DNA from: Janthinobacterium sp. 67
GTDB lineage: Bacteria > Pseudomonadota > Gammaproteobacteria > Burkholderiales > Burkholderiaceae_D
Direction: 5' to 3'
DNA length: 64,000 bases
Assembly: GCF_002797895.1 (NCBI RefSeq)
Contig: NZ_PGES01000001.1
Coordinates: 2,108,001-2,172,000, forward strand
Part shown: one piece after another, positions 9,571 to 18,329 of the stretch
Layout: every line of letters begins with the position of its first letter
Numbering within the stretch: the stretch's first letter is position 1
Made by a program: the position numbers and the translations under genes
Notes under the pieces: generated by a model
Told to the model about the DNA's origin: nothing
Databases searched by the model: none
Seen by the model: only the letters and a program-made list of their open reading frames with translations

Positions 9571-10934
9571 TGCGCCGCGCCCTTCGCTGGCGCCGTGGCT
9601 GGCGCGCTTGCTGGCGCCGATGCGGCCGATGCGCTGGCCGCGCCATCAGCGTGCTGGCGGCGGTGGCGGCGTTCGCCGTTGCCTGCCCCCGCGCCACCGG
9701 CGCCGCCCATGGCCGGCTTGTCGCCCGCCAAGGTGACTTTCGCGCCTTCCTTCAGGCGGTCGGCGCCTTCCGTGATGACTTGCTCGCCCGCTTCCAGGCC
9801 GGCACGGATTTCCACCATGTCGGTGGTGGCCTGGCCCCGCGTGACCATGCGCACGGTGACGGTTTTATCCGTTTTCAGCACATACACGAAGTCGCCGTTG
9901 TTACTGTGGCGCAGGGCCGTGACGGGCACCAGCACGGCGCCCGTGATGTTGCCCAGTTCCAGGCGCACGTTGACGAACTGGCTGGGGAACAGCGCCATCT
10001 TGTCATTCGTGTAGCGGGCCTTGGCGCGCACGGTGCCCGTCTGCACGTCGACCTGGTTGTCGAGCGCCGTCAAGCTGCCCTTGTCCAGGGTATGCGTGCG
10101 GGTGCGGTCCAGCGCCAGCGCCGCCAGCGCCGCGCCGCCATTCAGGCGCTCCTGGATGGTCTGCACTTTATCCTGCGGCACGGAGAATTCCACGTCGATG
10201 GGCGAGAGCTGCGTCACCACCACCACGCCGCCCGCGTCGCTGGTGCTGACCAAATTGCCGATGTCGACCACCTTCAGGCCCGCGCGGCCGCTGATCGGCG
10301 ACACCACCTTGGTGTAGCCGAGGTTCAGCCTGGCCGTGCCTTCGGCCGCGCGGTCCGTCATCACCGTGCCTTCCAGCTGTTTCACCAGGGCGGCCTGCGT
10401 ATCGACGTCCTGGCGCGCGATGGAATCCTGGCCCAGCAAAGTCTGATAGCGTTTCAGGGTCAGGCGCGCATTTTCCAGCTGCGCTTCATCGCGCTGGCGC
10501 TGGCCCGTGGCCTGCATCAGCGCCATCTCGAACTGGGCCGGGTCGATCTGCGCCACCACCTGGCCCGCCTTGACCATGCCGCCTTCCTTGAATTTCAGCT
10601 CCTTCAAAATGCCCGACACTTGCGGGCGCACCGTCACGGTGGACGCGGCAGTCACCGTGCCCAGCGCATCGAGCACCACGGGCAAATCGGATTTCACGGC
10701 CGTGGCCACGCCCACGGTGGTCGAGGGCGCGCCACGGCGCCCGCCGGGGCCACCTGGCCCGCCAGCACCGCCTGGGCCTCCCATGCCTGGACCGCCCTTG
10801 GCGCTGGTGCCCGAGTGGGTCAGGTACCAGGCGCCGCCCCCCAGCGCAGCCATCACGGCCAGCGCGATGACCGTGCCGACGATTTTCGAACGACGGCTGC
10901 GCCGCGGGGTATTGGGTGTAGTCTGCGAATCCAT
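9567..10934 (-). CDS. mdtA: RND efflux periplasmic adaptor, MdtA family
   Basis: This is a membrane-fusion protein of 455 residues bridging the MdtBC permease to the outer-membrane channel. An N-terminal signal anchor (IVGTVIALAVMAALGGGAWYL) follows an Arg-rich start. The lipoyl/barrel-sandwich motif (VRPQVSGILKELKFKEGGMVKAGQ), an alpha-hairpin, a beta-barrel and a membrane-proximal domain (VLVPVTALRHSNNGDFVYV) follow. Two low-complexity stretches are notable: a Gly/Pro-rich linker after the anchor (residues about 45-70) and an Ala/Ser/Pro tail after residue 415. The start is supported by AAGGAT about 5 bases upstream. It is the first gene of the operon; no regulator gene is adjacent. Confidence 0.93.
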   Translation of the reverse strand: MDSQTTPNTPRRSRRSKIVGTVIALAVMAALGGGAWYLTHSGTSAKGGPGMGGPGGAGGPGGPGGRRGAPSTTVGVATAVKSDLPVVLDALGTVTAASTVTVRPQVSGILKELKFKEGGMVKAGQVVAQIDPAQFEMALMQATGQRQRDEAQLENARLTLKRYQTLLGQDSIARQDVDTQAALVKQLEGTVMTDRAAEGTARLNLGYTKVVSPISGRAGLKVVDIGNLVSTSDAGGVVVVTQLSPIDVEFSVPQDKVQTIQERLNGGAALAALALDRTRTHTLDKGSLTALDNQVDVQTGTVRAKARYTNDKMALFPSQFVNVRLELGNITGAVLVPVTALRHSNNGDFVYVLKTDKTVTVRMVTRGQATTDMVEIRAGLEAGEQVITEGADRLKEGAKVTLAGDKPAMGGAGGAGAGNGERRHRRQHADGAASASAASAPASAPATAPAKGAAQ

Positions 10935-11331
10935 CGCTTATCCTTGTCTAGGCCGCTGGCACGGCGAGTCTGTGGTGCCGGCCGAGGTGACACACTCAGG
11001 CCGGACGACCGTTTTTCGGGTTGTTTCGGTAAAAAGCCGGGGGAGTCAAGAGCTGAAAGTCAGCTGAAAAAACATCGCTCCCCAAGGTGAAATGACTCTA
11101 GCATAGTCATGTAACTGTTTCATTTCTGCTTGAAACAATTACACACAGCCAGGCGGACATGGGAGGATCAGGCGGGCCGGCAGGCGGGCCGCCCCTGTGG
11201 GGGAACGGTGGAAAAATCAGGCTTGCGGGGCGCCGCGCCCCGGCACCAGGCGCGTGCGGGCGACTCGCATGCAGATACAAACTCGCTACAAATCTCCCGC
11301 CAGCCGGCTTGACCTGGGGCCAGGCTGGCCG
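10935..11331. other. 397-bp intergenic region upstream of the mdtABC-type operon
   Basis: No gene is evident here. The region separates the leftward efflux operon from the leftward acetyltransferase gene, so it must hold the efflux promoter and the 3' end of the acetyltransferase transcript. The clearest structure is the 34-bp dyad at 11110-11143, listed separately. On the minus strand TATGCT (11093-11104 area) is a possible -10, but no convincing -35 sits at the right distance, so I do not call a promoter. Confidence 0.5.
11110..11143. promoter_or_regulatory. near-perfect inverted repeat, candidate operator of the efflux operon
   Basis: Arms TGTAACTGTTTCA (11110-11122) and TGAAACAATTACA (11131-11143) are inverted copies with one mismatch, around an 8-bp centre. 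The size and symmetry fit a dimeric regulator site. It lies about 180 bp upstream of the mdtA start codon and far from the acetyltransferase stop. There is no T-run, so a terminator is unlikely. The regulator is unknown. Confidence 0.5.
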
Positions 11332-11886
11332 TTACTGCAAGGTCATGCCGAGGATGACATCCTGGTAGTCGGTGCGGCCCACGCGGAAGGTGCGCCGGCC
11401 CAGCTGCGCAAAGCCGCAGCGCGTGTAAAACGCCAGCGCATCGTGGTTTTCCGCATATACGCCCAGCAGCACGCGCCCTGCCCCGCTGGCGCGCGCCTGC
11501 TCCAGGGCCGCTTGCATCAGACGCTGGCCCACGCGCTGGCCCTGGAAGCGGTGCAGCAGGTAGATGCGCTTGATTTCCAGGTCATTCGGGCGCGGGTCCG
11601 CCACCGGCAGGCCGGCGGGGCTGAGCACCAAGTAGCCGACGGGCGCGCCGCCCGGCGTGGCCTCGGCCAGCCACAAGCGCATGACCGGCAGCGCCAGCCA
11701 GTCGCGGTACAGCTGCACGTCGTGCTGGCGCTGGCAATGGGCGATGACGTCGGCGCCGTCGAGGATGCCGGCGAACGCCTCGAGAAAAGTGGCTTGCCCC
11801 ACCAGGGCCAGCGCTGCTTCGTCGCCCTTGACGCAGGGGCGGATGGTGATCGCCGTGTCAGTGTCTGCATTCATGTCGCTTGCCAT
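11332..11886 (-). CDS. GNAT-family N-acetyltransferase
   Basis: This 184-residue protein has the GNAT fold: the acetyl-CoA pyrophosphate loop is RFQGQRVGQRLMQAALEQAR (R-x-x-G-x-G/A type), preceded by the beta-4 strand LEIKRIYLLHR and followed by GVYAENHDALAFYTRCGF, the usual strand-5 and Phe/Tyr segment. AAGGGG just upstream supports the start at 11886; an alternative ATG lies at 11874. The acceptor substrate cannot be predicted; similar proteins act on small amines, peptides or protein N-termini. It is separated from sppA upstream by a strong inverted repeat. Confidence 0.87.
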   Translation of the reverse strand: MASDMNADTDTAITIRPCVKGDEAALALVGQATFLEAFAGILDGADVIAHCQRQHDVQLYRDWLALPVMRLWLAEATPGGAPVGYLVLSPAGLPVADPRPNDLEIKRIYLLHRFQGQRVGQRLMQAALEQARASGAGRVLLGVYAENHDALAFYTRCGFAQLGRRTFRVGRTDYQDVILGMTLQ

Positions 11887-11904
11887 GCCTTACCCCTTTT
11901 GCAT

Positions 11905-11931
11905 GGGGTCGGACCCGGCGGGTCCGACCCC
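11905..11931. repeat. perfect 12-bp inverted repeat with 3-nt loop (REP-like or terminator)
   Basis: GGGGTCGGACCC (11905-11916) and GGGTCCGACCCC (11920-11931) form a perfect GC-rich hairpin with loop GGC. It sits between the sppA stop and the acetyltransferase start, both leftward. No U-tract follows on either strand, so Rho-independent termination is doubtful. From general knowledge, GGGGTC/GACCCC palindromes are often dispersed in Oxalobacteraceae genomes; only one copy is in this window. Confidence 0.55.
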
Positions 11932-11942
11932 GGCCCTCTGCC

Positions 11943-13817
11943 TTACTTGCCGCCCAAAGGCACCTCGCACAGGCAGTGCGTGAGGGCCATGAACGGTTTA
12001 TGTTCGCGCGTGATGCCCGACAGCCAGGAGAGGTCCTGCGCCATGCCCAGCGCCGCGTCGGCCGGCAAGCCGGTGCTGGCCAGGCCCAGCTTCACGTGTT
12101 CGCCCAGTCCCAGCGAAGCCATGGCCTTGGAGCCGAACATGCCGATCAAGCGGTCCACGTTCGACGTTTCCTGCTCCAGGTAGGTCACGCGGTAGTCGGT
12201 GCCCAGCTTGGCGCGCTTGGCCGCCGAGGCCAGCGCATCGCCATAGCTGCCGATGCGGTCGACCAGGTTGCGCTCTTTTGCCTGCAAGCCCGTCCAGACG
12301 CGGCCCTGCGCCACTTCGTTGATTTTCTCGGGCGTCGTCTTGCGCGCCTTGGCGGCCAGGCTCAGGAAGTCGCCATACACGTGGTTGATCGAACCCTGGA
12401 TCACTTCGGCGAAGCGGGGGTCGAGCGGACGCAATGGGTTGCCCGCGTCGGCCAGCCACGTGGTCGGCGAACCGGCCGTGTGGATGCCCAGCTTTTCCAC
12501 CACCTTGTCGGCCGTCGGCAAAATCGCGAACACGCCGATGGAACCGGTGATGGTGGCCGCGTCGGCGATCACTTCATCGGCCGAGGTGCTGATCCAGTAG
12601 CCGCCCGAAGCGGCCACGTTGCCCATCGAGACGACCACGGGTTTGCCGGCGGCGCGCGTCAATTCCAGTTCGCGGCGTATCAGTTCCGAGCCGAAGGCGC
12701 TGCCGCCCGGCGAATCGACGCGCAGCACGACGGCCTTGATCGATTTGTCTTCGCGCGCCTGGCGAATCAGGCGCGAGGTGGACAGGCCGCCGATGGCGCC
12801 CGGTGGCGCGATGCCGTCGCCGATTTCACCGGAGGCGATGACCACGCCGACGGCGTCGCCGACGTGCACGGGGCGCAGGCGCGCCAGGTAATCGGTGTAG
12901 TTCACCTGGCGGAAGTTCGTGCCTTCCGTGTTCTTTGCGCCGCGCGCCATCATGAACTGGCGCAGTTCATCGCGCGTTTTCAGGCCGTCGACCAGCTTGC
13001 CATTGAGCGACAGCTTGGCGATGTCGCCACCGGCGGCCGTCATCATGGCGGGCAGATTGTCGATCGTTTGCATGATGGCACCGGCCGGCAGCTTGCGCGA
13101 TTTTTCCACGTCCGTCGTGTAGGTGGTCCACAGGCCGTTGTTCAGGTAGCGGTCCGCTTCGGCCGCCGCTTCAGACGGGCCGTTGGCGATGAAAGGCTCG
13201 GCCGCGCTTTTGTACGTGCCCACTTTCAGCAGGTTCACCGTCACGCCCACCTTGTCGAGCGCATCGCGGTAGTAATTGCGGTAGCGGCCAAAGCCTTCGA
13301 GCATGACGCCGCCCATCGGGTGCAGGAATACCTCGTCGGCCTTGGCCGCCACCAGGTACTGGCGCTGGTTGTAGCTCGAACCCCAGGCCGTCACTTTCTT
13401 GCCCGTGGCGCGGAAGCGCTCCACGCCGGCCGCCACTTCGCGCAGCGAAGCGAGACCGCCGCCCTGCAATTCGTCGAGCAGGATCACCATGGAACCGATG
13501 TTCTGGTCCTTGGCGGCAGTGTCGAGCACCGCCAGCACGTCGCGCAGCTGCACGCTTTTCTTGACTTCGCCGCTGACGTTGGCCAGCACGGCTTCGCGCA
13601 CGCCGCCCGGGGTTTCTTCGACGAGCGGGCCTTGCAAGTCCAGCACCAGGGTGGTCTTTTCCGCCAGGGGCTTGGCGCCGCCGCCAAAGATGGCGATCAG
13701 GATGGCGATGACGATCAGCAGGAAAATCAGATTGATGACCGCGCGGCGGGTGGCGTCAAGCGCGCGCCAGAATGCGCCGAAACCGCGGCGCAGCGGCGGG
13801 AAGGGGTTAAGTGACAT
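11943..13817 (-). CDS. sppA: signal peptide peptidase SppA, 67K long form
   Basis: This inner-membrane serine protease cleaves remnant signal peptides after their release. The 624-residue length matches the long, duplicated SppA form. An N-terminal anchor (AVINLIFLLIVIAILIAIF) precedes two S49 domains. The catalytic Lys lies in GTYKSAAEPF (K203) and the catalytic Ser in TITGSIGVFA (S426), matching the E. coli K209/S409 dyad. VDSPGGSAFGSELIRREL is the conserved SDH-fold segment. The ATG at 13817 follows GGAG at good spacing. It ends before a hairpin (11905-11931) and is probably monocistronic or loosely linked to the acetyltransferase. Confidence 0.94.
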   Translation of the reverse strand: MSLNPFPPLRRGFGAFWRALDATRRAVINLIFLLIVIAILIAIFGGGAKPLAEKTTLVLDLQGPLVEETPGGVREAVLANVSGEVKKSVQLRDVLAVLDTAAKDQNIGSMVILLDELQGGGLASLREVAAGVERFRATGKKVTAWGSSYNQRQYLVAAKADEVFLHPMGGVMLEGFGRYRNYYRDALDKVGVTVNLLKVGTYKSAAEPFIANGPSEAAAEADRYLNNGLWTTYTTDVEKSRKLPAGAIMQTIDNLPAMMTAAGGDIAKLSLNGKLVDGLKTRDELRQFMMARGAKNTEGTNFRQVNYTDYLARLRPVHVGDAVGVVIASGEIGDGIAPPGAIGGLSTSRLIRQAREDKSIKAVVLRVDSPGGSAFGSELIRRELELTRAAGKPVVVSMGNVAASGGYWISTSADEVIADAATITGSIGVFAILPTADKVVEKLGIHTAGSPTTWLADAGNPLRPLDPRFAEVIQGSINHVYGDFLSLAAKARKTTPEKINEVAQGRVWTGLQAKERNLVDRIGSYGDALASAAKRAKLGTDYRVTYLEQETSNVDRLIGMFGSKAMASLGLGEHVKLGLASTGLPADAALGMAQDLSWLSGITREHKPFMALTHCLCEVPLGGK

Positions 13818-13880
13818 TGATGCTCCGTGAGGTTGTGTACCTAAAGGAAACCAATATAACTGAAAATGGCGCGAATCGTC

Positions 13881-15359
13881 TTATTTTGACAACTGTACCT
13901 GCCCTTTGGCCTGCACCGGCGCCGGCGTGGAAACGAGGAACAGGCCTGCCAGCACCAGGGCGCCATTCAGGATCAGCAATTCCAGGCCGATGCGGTAATG
14001 TTGGAACAGCAGCGCCTGCTCCTGCTCGACCAGTGCGCACAGCAGCGGCCCTGCCACGGCCACCAGCGGTACCCAGCGGTCGCGCACGCCGCGCCGGCTC
14101 AGCAAGCCGAAGGCGAACAGGCCGAGCAGCGGACCATAGGTATAACTGGCCAGCTTGAGGATCACGCCTATCATGCTGGGGTCGTCCAGCCACTTGAAGG
14201 CCATGATCAGGATCAAAAACAGGGCGGCAAACCCCAGGTGGACACGGCGGCGCCAGCGCATCTGCGCGGCCGGATTCAAGTCCGCCCGCCGCTGCACGCC
14301 GAGGATATCGATGCAGAACGTGGACGTGAGCGCCGTCAGCGCCCCGTCCACGCTGGGAAACAGGGCGGAAATGAGGGCGATAAAGAAGATCAGCTGCACG
14401 ACGGCAGGGAAATGCCCGAGCACGACAGCGGGAAACAGTTTGTCGCCCGTGGCCGTCACGCCGGCCAGCGGCGCATACAGGTGCAGCAAGCCGCCGAGGA
14501 ACAGGAACAGCAGCAGCACACCCGTGAGCACCACGGTCAGGCTGAGCATGTTCTTTTGCGAATCGCGCAAGGTCCGCACGGAGATATTCTTTTGCATCAT
14601 TTCCTGGTCCATGCCCGTCATGGCGATCGTGATGAACATGCCGGCCACGATGTGCTTCCAGACATAGGCGGGGCTGTCCGGGTCGACGATAAAGATGCGC
14701 GTGAGGCCTTGCGCGCGCATGCGCTCGAGGCTGTCGACTAGGGACAGGTCCATCTCGCGCAATAAAAACACGCTGCAGATGACGAGACCGGCCAGCATGC
14801 ACGCCGTTTGCAGGGTATCGGTCCAGACGATGGTTTTCACGCCGCCTTCATACGTGTAGAGCAGGATCAGCAGCAGCACGGCGCAGGACGTCAGCCAGAA
14901 CGGCACGCCCAGGCTGTCGAGGATGGTCGCTTGCAGGATATTGACCACCAAGTACAGCCGCGCCGTGGCGCCCAGCAGCCGCGACACGATGAAAAACGCC
15001 GCACCGCTCTGGTAGGAGCGCCGTCCCAGGCGCAGTTCAAGGTAGCGGTAAATCGAGGTCAGCTGCAGCCGGTAGTACAGCGGCAGCAAGATGAAGGTGA
15101 TGGCCAGGTAACCGAGCACATAGCCGATCATCAGCTGGATGTAGCCGAAACCGTTGCTGCCCACGGCGCCAGGCACGCTGATGAAGGTCACGCCCGTGAG
15201 TGTCGTGCCCACCATGCCGAAGGCCACCAGCATCCAGTTGCTGTTCTTGTTACCGATGAAAAAACTGTCGTTGGTGGCGTGGCGCGAGGTGCGCCATGCC
15301 ACGCCCAACAGGATCAGGAAATACGCGAAGACGACGGCAAACAGGATGAGGGGCGACAT
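13881..15359 (-). CDS. sodium:solute symporter (SSS family)
   Basis: This is a polytopic SSS-family permease of about 492 residues with roughly 13 TM helices. Family features are SFFIGNKNSNWMLVAFGMVGTTLTGVTFI near TM1-2, YEGGVKTIVWTDTLQT (the conserved W-T-D-x-x-Q segment) and ALISALFPSVDGALTALTSTF. I place the start at the ATG at 15359; the reading frame extends to a TTG at 15398, but this adds a non-conserved segment. The substrate is not evident; the family covers sugars, proline, pantothenate, acids and urea. No catabolic gene lies next to it. Confidence 0.88.
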   Translation of the reverse strand: MSPLILFAVVFAYFLILLGVAWRTSRHATNDSFFIGNKNSNWMLVAFGMVGTTLTGVTFISVPGAVGSNGFGYIQLMIGYVLGYLAITFILLPLYYRLQLTSIYRYLELRLGRRSYQSGAAFFIVSRLLGATARLYLVVNILQATILDSLGVPFWLTSCAVLLLILLYTYEGGVKTIVWTDTLQTACMLAGLVICSVFLLREMDLSLVDSLERMRAQGLTRIFIVDPDSPAYVWKHIVAGMFITIAMTGMDQEMMQKNISVRTLRDSQKNMLSLTVVLTGVLLLFLFLGGLLHLYAPLAGVTATGDKLFPAVVLGHFPAVVQLIFFIALISALFPSVDGALTALTSTFCIDILGVQRRADLNPAAQMRWRRRVHLGFAALFLILIMAFKWLDDPSMIGVILKLASYTYGPLLGLFAFGLLSRRGVRDRWVPLVAVAGPLLCALVEQEQALLFQHYRIGLELLILNGALVLAGLFLVSTPAPVQAKGQVQLSK

Positions 15360-15440
15360 GGACGTTGCGCTGGCGGCAAAGAGGAACAGGGGCAGCAATA
15401 TACAACAAAGCGTACAGCAATGCCCCCGGTCAATCAGGCA

Positions 15441-16658
15441 TCAGCAGCCGCTGCGTTTCACGCGCTCCACTTCCAGGCCGAACCACGGACGCAGGCGCGT
15501 GCCGACGACGTTGCCCAGGAAAGCGCAGACCAGCCACAGCCAGCCGTGCAGGCTGCCCGAGATGATGCCGCTGAAGTAGGCGCCGATGTTGCAGCCGTAG
15601 GCCAGGCGCGCGCCGTAGCCGAGCAGCAAGCCGCCGACGATGGCGGCAATGATCGAGCGGCGCGGGATGCGCCACACGGGCGCATAGCGGCCGGCCAGCG
15701 CCGCCGCCAGCATGGCGCCCAGCACGATGCCGATGTCCATCACGGACGTCTTGTCTTGCGTCAGCGGCGCGGCCAGCGCGGCCGCGTTGGCCTTGGTCGA
15801 CCAGTAAGCCCAGCTGGCCGTGTCGATGCCGACCACGGACGCCGCTTTCGCGCCCCACAGCGCAAACGCGGACGTCACGCCCCACGGCTTGCCCGACAGC
15901 GCCAGGGTGGCGAAGTTCAGCACGACGAGGGCGACGGCGCCCGCCACCAGCGGCCACGGGCCGTGCAGCCAGGGCGAGGCCTGTGCCGGGCGCAATGGCG
16001 TGGCGACCAGCTTGCCATGGCGGCGTTTTTCAACGAAGACCGTGATGGCGGCGATCAGCGCGAAGACGATCCAGTTCAGCGCCAGCGCGGGCACCAGGCC
16101 CAGGCTGGTGACAATGGAAATGGGCTGGAGTTGCGGCAGCGCCGTCCAGAACGGCATGTGCGCCGTGCCGATCACCGAGCCGATAATAAAAGCGGCCAGC
16201 GTGATGAGCATGCGCGTGCTGCCCCCGCCCACCGTGTACAGGGTGCCGGACGCGCAACCGCCGCCCAGCTGCATGCCGATGCCGAAGATGAAGGCGCCGA
16301 AGATCACCGAGGTGCCGGCGGGAGACACGAGGCCCGCGACGGGCGTGCCGAACAAAGTGCCGGCCGACAGCGCAGGGAAGAACAGCGCCACGCCCACGGC
16401 CAGCATCAGCATTTGTGCGCGCAAGCCGTCGCCGCGCCCATCGGCAATGAAAACGCGCCAGGCGGACGTAAAACCGAAGGCCGCGTGATACAGGGTGACG
16501 CCGAGCAAGGCGCCCACCACGTACAGCGCGGCCTGCTTGATGCCAACGCTCTGCGCCAGATACCAGGCGCCTAGCACGATGAGCAACAGGGCGACGCCCA
16601 GCGGTTTCGGATTGATGGCGGCGCGCAGGCGCAGCGGTGAGATTGCTGTATCGGACAT
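15441..16658 (-). CDS. YeeE/YedE-family transporter (thiosulfate/sulfur-compound type)
   Basis: This is a membrane protein of about 405 residues with two halves typical of PF04143. Each half has a conserved Cys-containing motif: LGGGCASGTLYTVGGGS in the first and LAYGCNIGAYFSGIISG in the second. In the thiosulfate transporter TsuA such cysteines relay the substrate across the membrane. A third Cys is the last residue of the protein. The frame reads back to 16736, but MSDTAISPLRLR at 16658 is the more natural start although no clear ribosome site precedes it. No tusA/sirA partner is adjacent, so sulfur transport is a family-based inference. Confidence 0.85.
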   Translation of the reverse strand: MSDTAISPLRLRAAINPKPLGVALLLIVLGAWYLAQSVGIKQAALYVVGALLGVTLYHAAFGFTSAWRVFIADGRGDGLRAQMLMLAVGVALFFPALSAGTLFGTPVAGLVSPAGTSVIFGAFIFGIGMQLGGGCASGTLYTVGGGSTRMLITLAAFIIGSVIGTAHMPFWTALPQLQPISIVTSLGLVPALALNWIVFALIAAITVFVEKRRHGKLVATPLRPAQASPWLHGPWPLVAGAVALVVLNFATLALSGKPWGVTSAFALWGAKAASVVGIDTASWAYWSTKANAAALAAPLTQDKTSVMDIGIVLGAMLAAALAGRYAPVWRIPRRSIIAAIVGGLLLGYGARLAYGCNIGAYFSGIISGSLHGWLWLVCAFLGNVVGTRLRPWFGLEVERVKRSGC

Positions 16659-16742
16659 GGGGAGTATGGGCGAGAAAAAGGTAAGCACATTGTAAACCCT
16701 ACTCTCGCCCGTGCCAGCAACTTGCTTGCAGATCAAGCCAGC

Positions 16743-17954
16743 TTAGTGCCCCACCGCATGGATCGACTTTTCACCGCCAGCCCGTACGGGAATCGGGTGC
16801 AAACGATCCAGCCGGCCGCTCAAGGCCGTCAAGCCGAAGGCACCGAGCACGACGAGCGCGCCGATCCAGCCCGTGTGCACGAGGCCCAGGTGTTCGACGA
16901 TCAGGCCGCCGCCCCAGGCGCCGCCGGCGATGCCCAGATTAAAAGCGGCGATGTTCAGGCCCGAGGCCACGTCCACGGCGCGGGGCGTGAAATGTTCGGC
17001 TTGCTGCACGACATACACTTGCAAACCGGCCACGTTACCGAAGGCCACGGCGCCCCACAGCAGCACGGTGATAACGACGAGCACCGGATGCGGCGCCGTG
17101 AAGGTCAGCAACAGCAAAACAAAGGCCAGCAGCAAAAAGATCAGTTTCAGGGCGCGCACTGGGCCGCGCTTGTCGGCAAGCTTGCCGCCCCAGATATTGC
17201 CGAACGCCACGGAGATACCGTACACGAGCATCACCACGCCCACGGCGCCGGCGCTGAAGCCCGACACTTGCTGCAGGATCGGCGCCAGGTAGGTAAAGGC
17301 GATGAAGGAGCCGCCGTAGCCGACGGCCGTCATCGCGTACACGAGCAGCAGGCGCGGCTGGCCCAGCACCTGCACTTGCTGCAGCAGGGACGCCGGTTTG
17401 CTGTGGGCGATGGTCGACGGCACGTACAGCAGGCTGCCGATGAACGCCACCAGGCCCAGCGCCGAGACGGCGAGGAAGGTTTCGCGCCAGCCGAAATGCT
17501 GGCCGATGAAGGTGCCCAGCGGCACGCCCGTCACCAGGGCCACGGTCAAGCCCGTAAACATGATGGCAATCGCGCTGGCCGCCTTGTCTTTCGGCACCAA
17601 TGACGTGGCGATGGTCGAGCCGATCGAGAAGAACACGCCATGCGCCAGCCCCGTCAGGATGCGGGCGACGACGAGGGTTTCGTAGCCCGGTGATTTCCAC
17701 GCCAGCAAGTTACCCAGGGTGAACAAAACCATCAGCGACAACAGCAGGGTCTTGCGGGGGATCTTGCCCGTCAGTGCCGTCAGCACGGGCGCGCCGACGG
17801 CCACGCCCAGCGCATACAGGCTGACCAGCAGGCCGGCCGACGGCAGGTTGACGCCCAGGTCGGCGGCGATGGTGGGCAACAGCCCGACGATGACAAACTC
17901 GGTGGTTCCGATGGCAAATGCGCTGAGGGTCAGCGCGAGCAAGGCAATGGGCAT
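16743..17954 (-). CDS. MFS exporter, DHA1 (YdhP/AraJ-like)
   Basis: This 403-residue, 12-TM major facilitator has the DHA1 hallmarks: SAFAIGTTEFVIVGLLP in TM1, RKTLLLSLMVLFTLGN (motif A), GLAHGVFFSIGSTIA and motif C-like TGVPLGTFIG. This subgroup exports sugars, purine nucleosides or drugs. GGAG upstream supports the ATG at 17954. It resembles the exporter at 30737-31969 closely enough to be the same subfamily. No regulator is directly divergent; the small DUF3820 gene is. Confidence 0.9.
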   Translation of the reverse strand: MPIALLALTLSAFAIGTTEFVIVGLLPTIAADLGVNLPSAGLLVSLYALGVAVGAPVLTALTGKIPRKTLLLSLMVLFTLGNLLAWKSPGYETLVVARILTGLAHGVFFSIGSTIATSLVPKDKAASAIAIMFTGLTVALVTGVPLGTFIGQHFGWRETFLAVSALGLVAFIGSLLYVPSTIAHSKPASLLQQVQVLGQPRLLLVYAMTAVGYGGSFIAFTYLAPILQQVSGFSAGAVGVVMLVYGISVAFGNIWGGKLADKRGPVRALKLIFLLLAFVLLLLTFTAPHPVLVVITVLLWGAVAFGNVAGLQVYVVQQAEHFTPRAVDVASGLNIAAFNLGIAGGAWGGGLIVEHLGLVHTGWIGALVVLGAFGLTALSGRLDRLHPIPVRAGGEKSIHAVGH

Positions 17955-18098
17955 GGCAAACTCCGATCAATGATGTTGGCATGCAGTATCGGGGTTTTCT
18001 TTATTCCGAAAAATACCTCATTGGGCAGAAGATACTTGCGCACAGCTCAACAATGCGATGGTCTGCTACACTGGCCGCATCAACACGGAGTCACCACC

Positions 18099-18329
18099 AT
18101 GAATTCAGAAAAACTGGCGCTGCTGCTCACGCGCGAAATGCCATATGGGAAGTATCAGGGACGGCTGCTGGCCGATTTGCCGGGCCACTACCTGGGCTGG
18201 TTCGCGCGCGAGGGCTTTCCCTCGGGCGAACTGGGCAGTTTAATCGCGCTCATGTACGAGCTCGACCACAACGACTTGCGCAGCTTGCTCGACCCGCTGC
18301 GCACGCCTCAAAACCGGCCGCGTTCATAA
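18099..18329 (+). CDS. DUF3820 family small protein
   Basis: This is a 76-residue soluble protein with the DUF3820 pattern: MPYGKYQGRLLADLPGHYLGWF, then ARE(G)FPSGELGSLIALMYEL. Related sequences occur as small stand-alone proteins and as a domain in some nucleases; no function is established to my knowledge. GGAG lies 8 bases before the ATG at 18099. It is divergent from the MFS exporter at 16743 and its last 6 bases overlap the stop of the convergent LysR gene. Confidence 0.75.
   Translation: MNSEKLALLLTREMPYGKYQGRLLADLPGHYLGWFAREGFPSGELGSLIALMYELDHNDLRSLLDPLRTPQNRPRS

Noticed and set aside
11905..11931. Rho-independent terminator of sppA
   Set aside because: The hairpin is strong but has no U-tract on either strand, so I list it as a repeat rather than a terminator.
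14808..16574. 588-codon plus-strand frame
   Set aside because: Antisense to the SSS symporter and YeeE-type transporter; charged low-complexity composition typical of a shadow frame.
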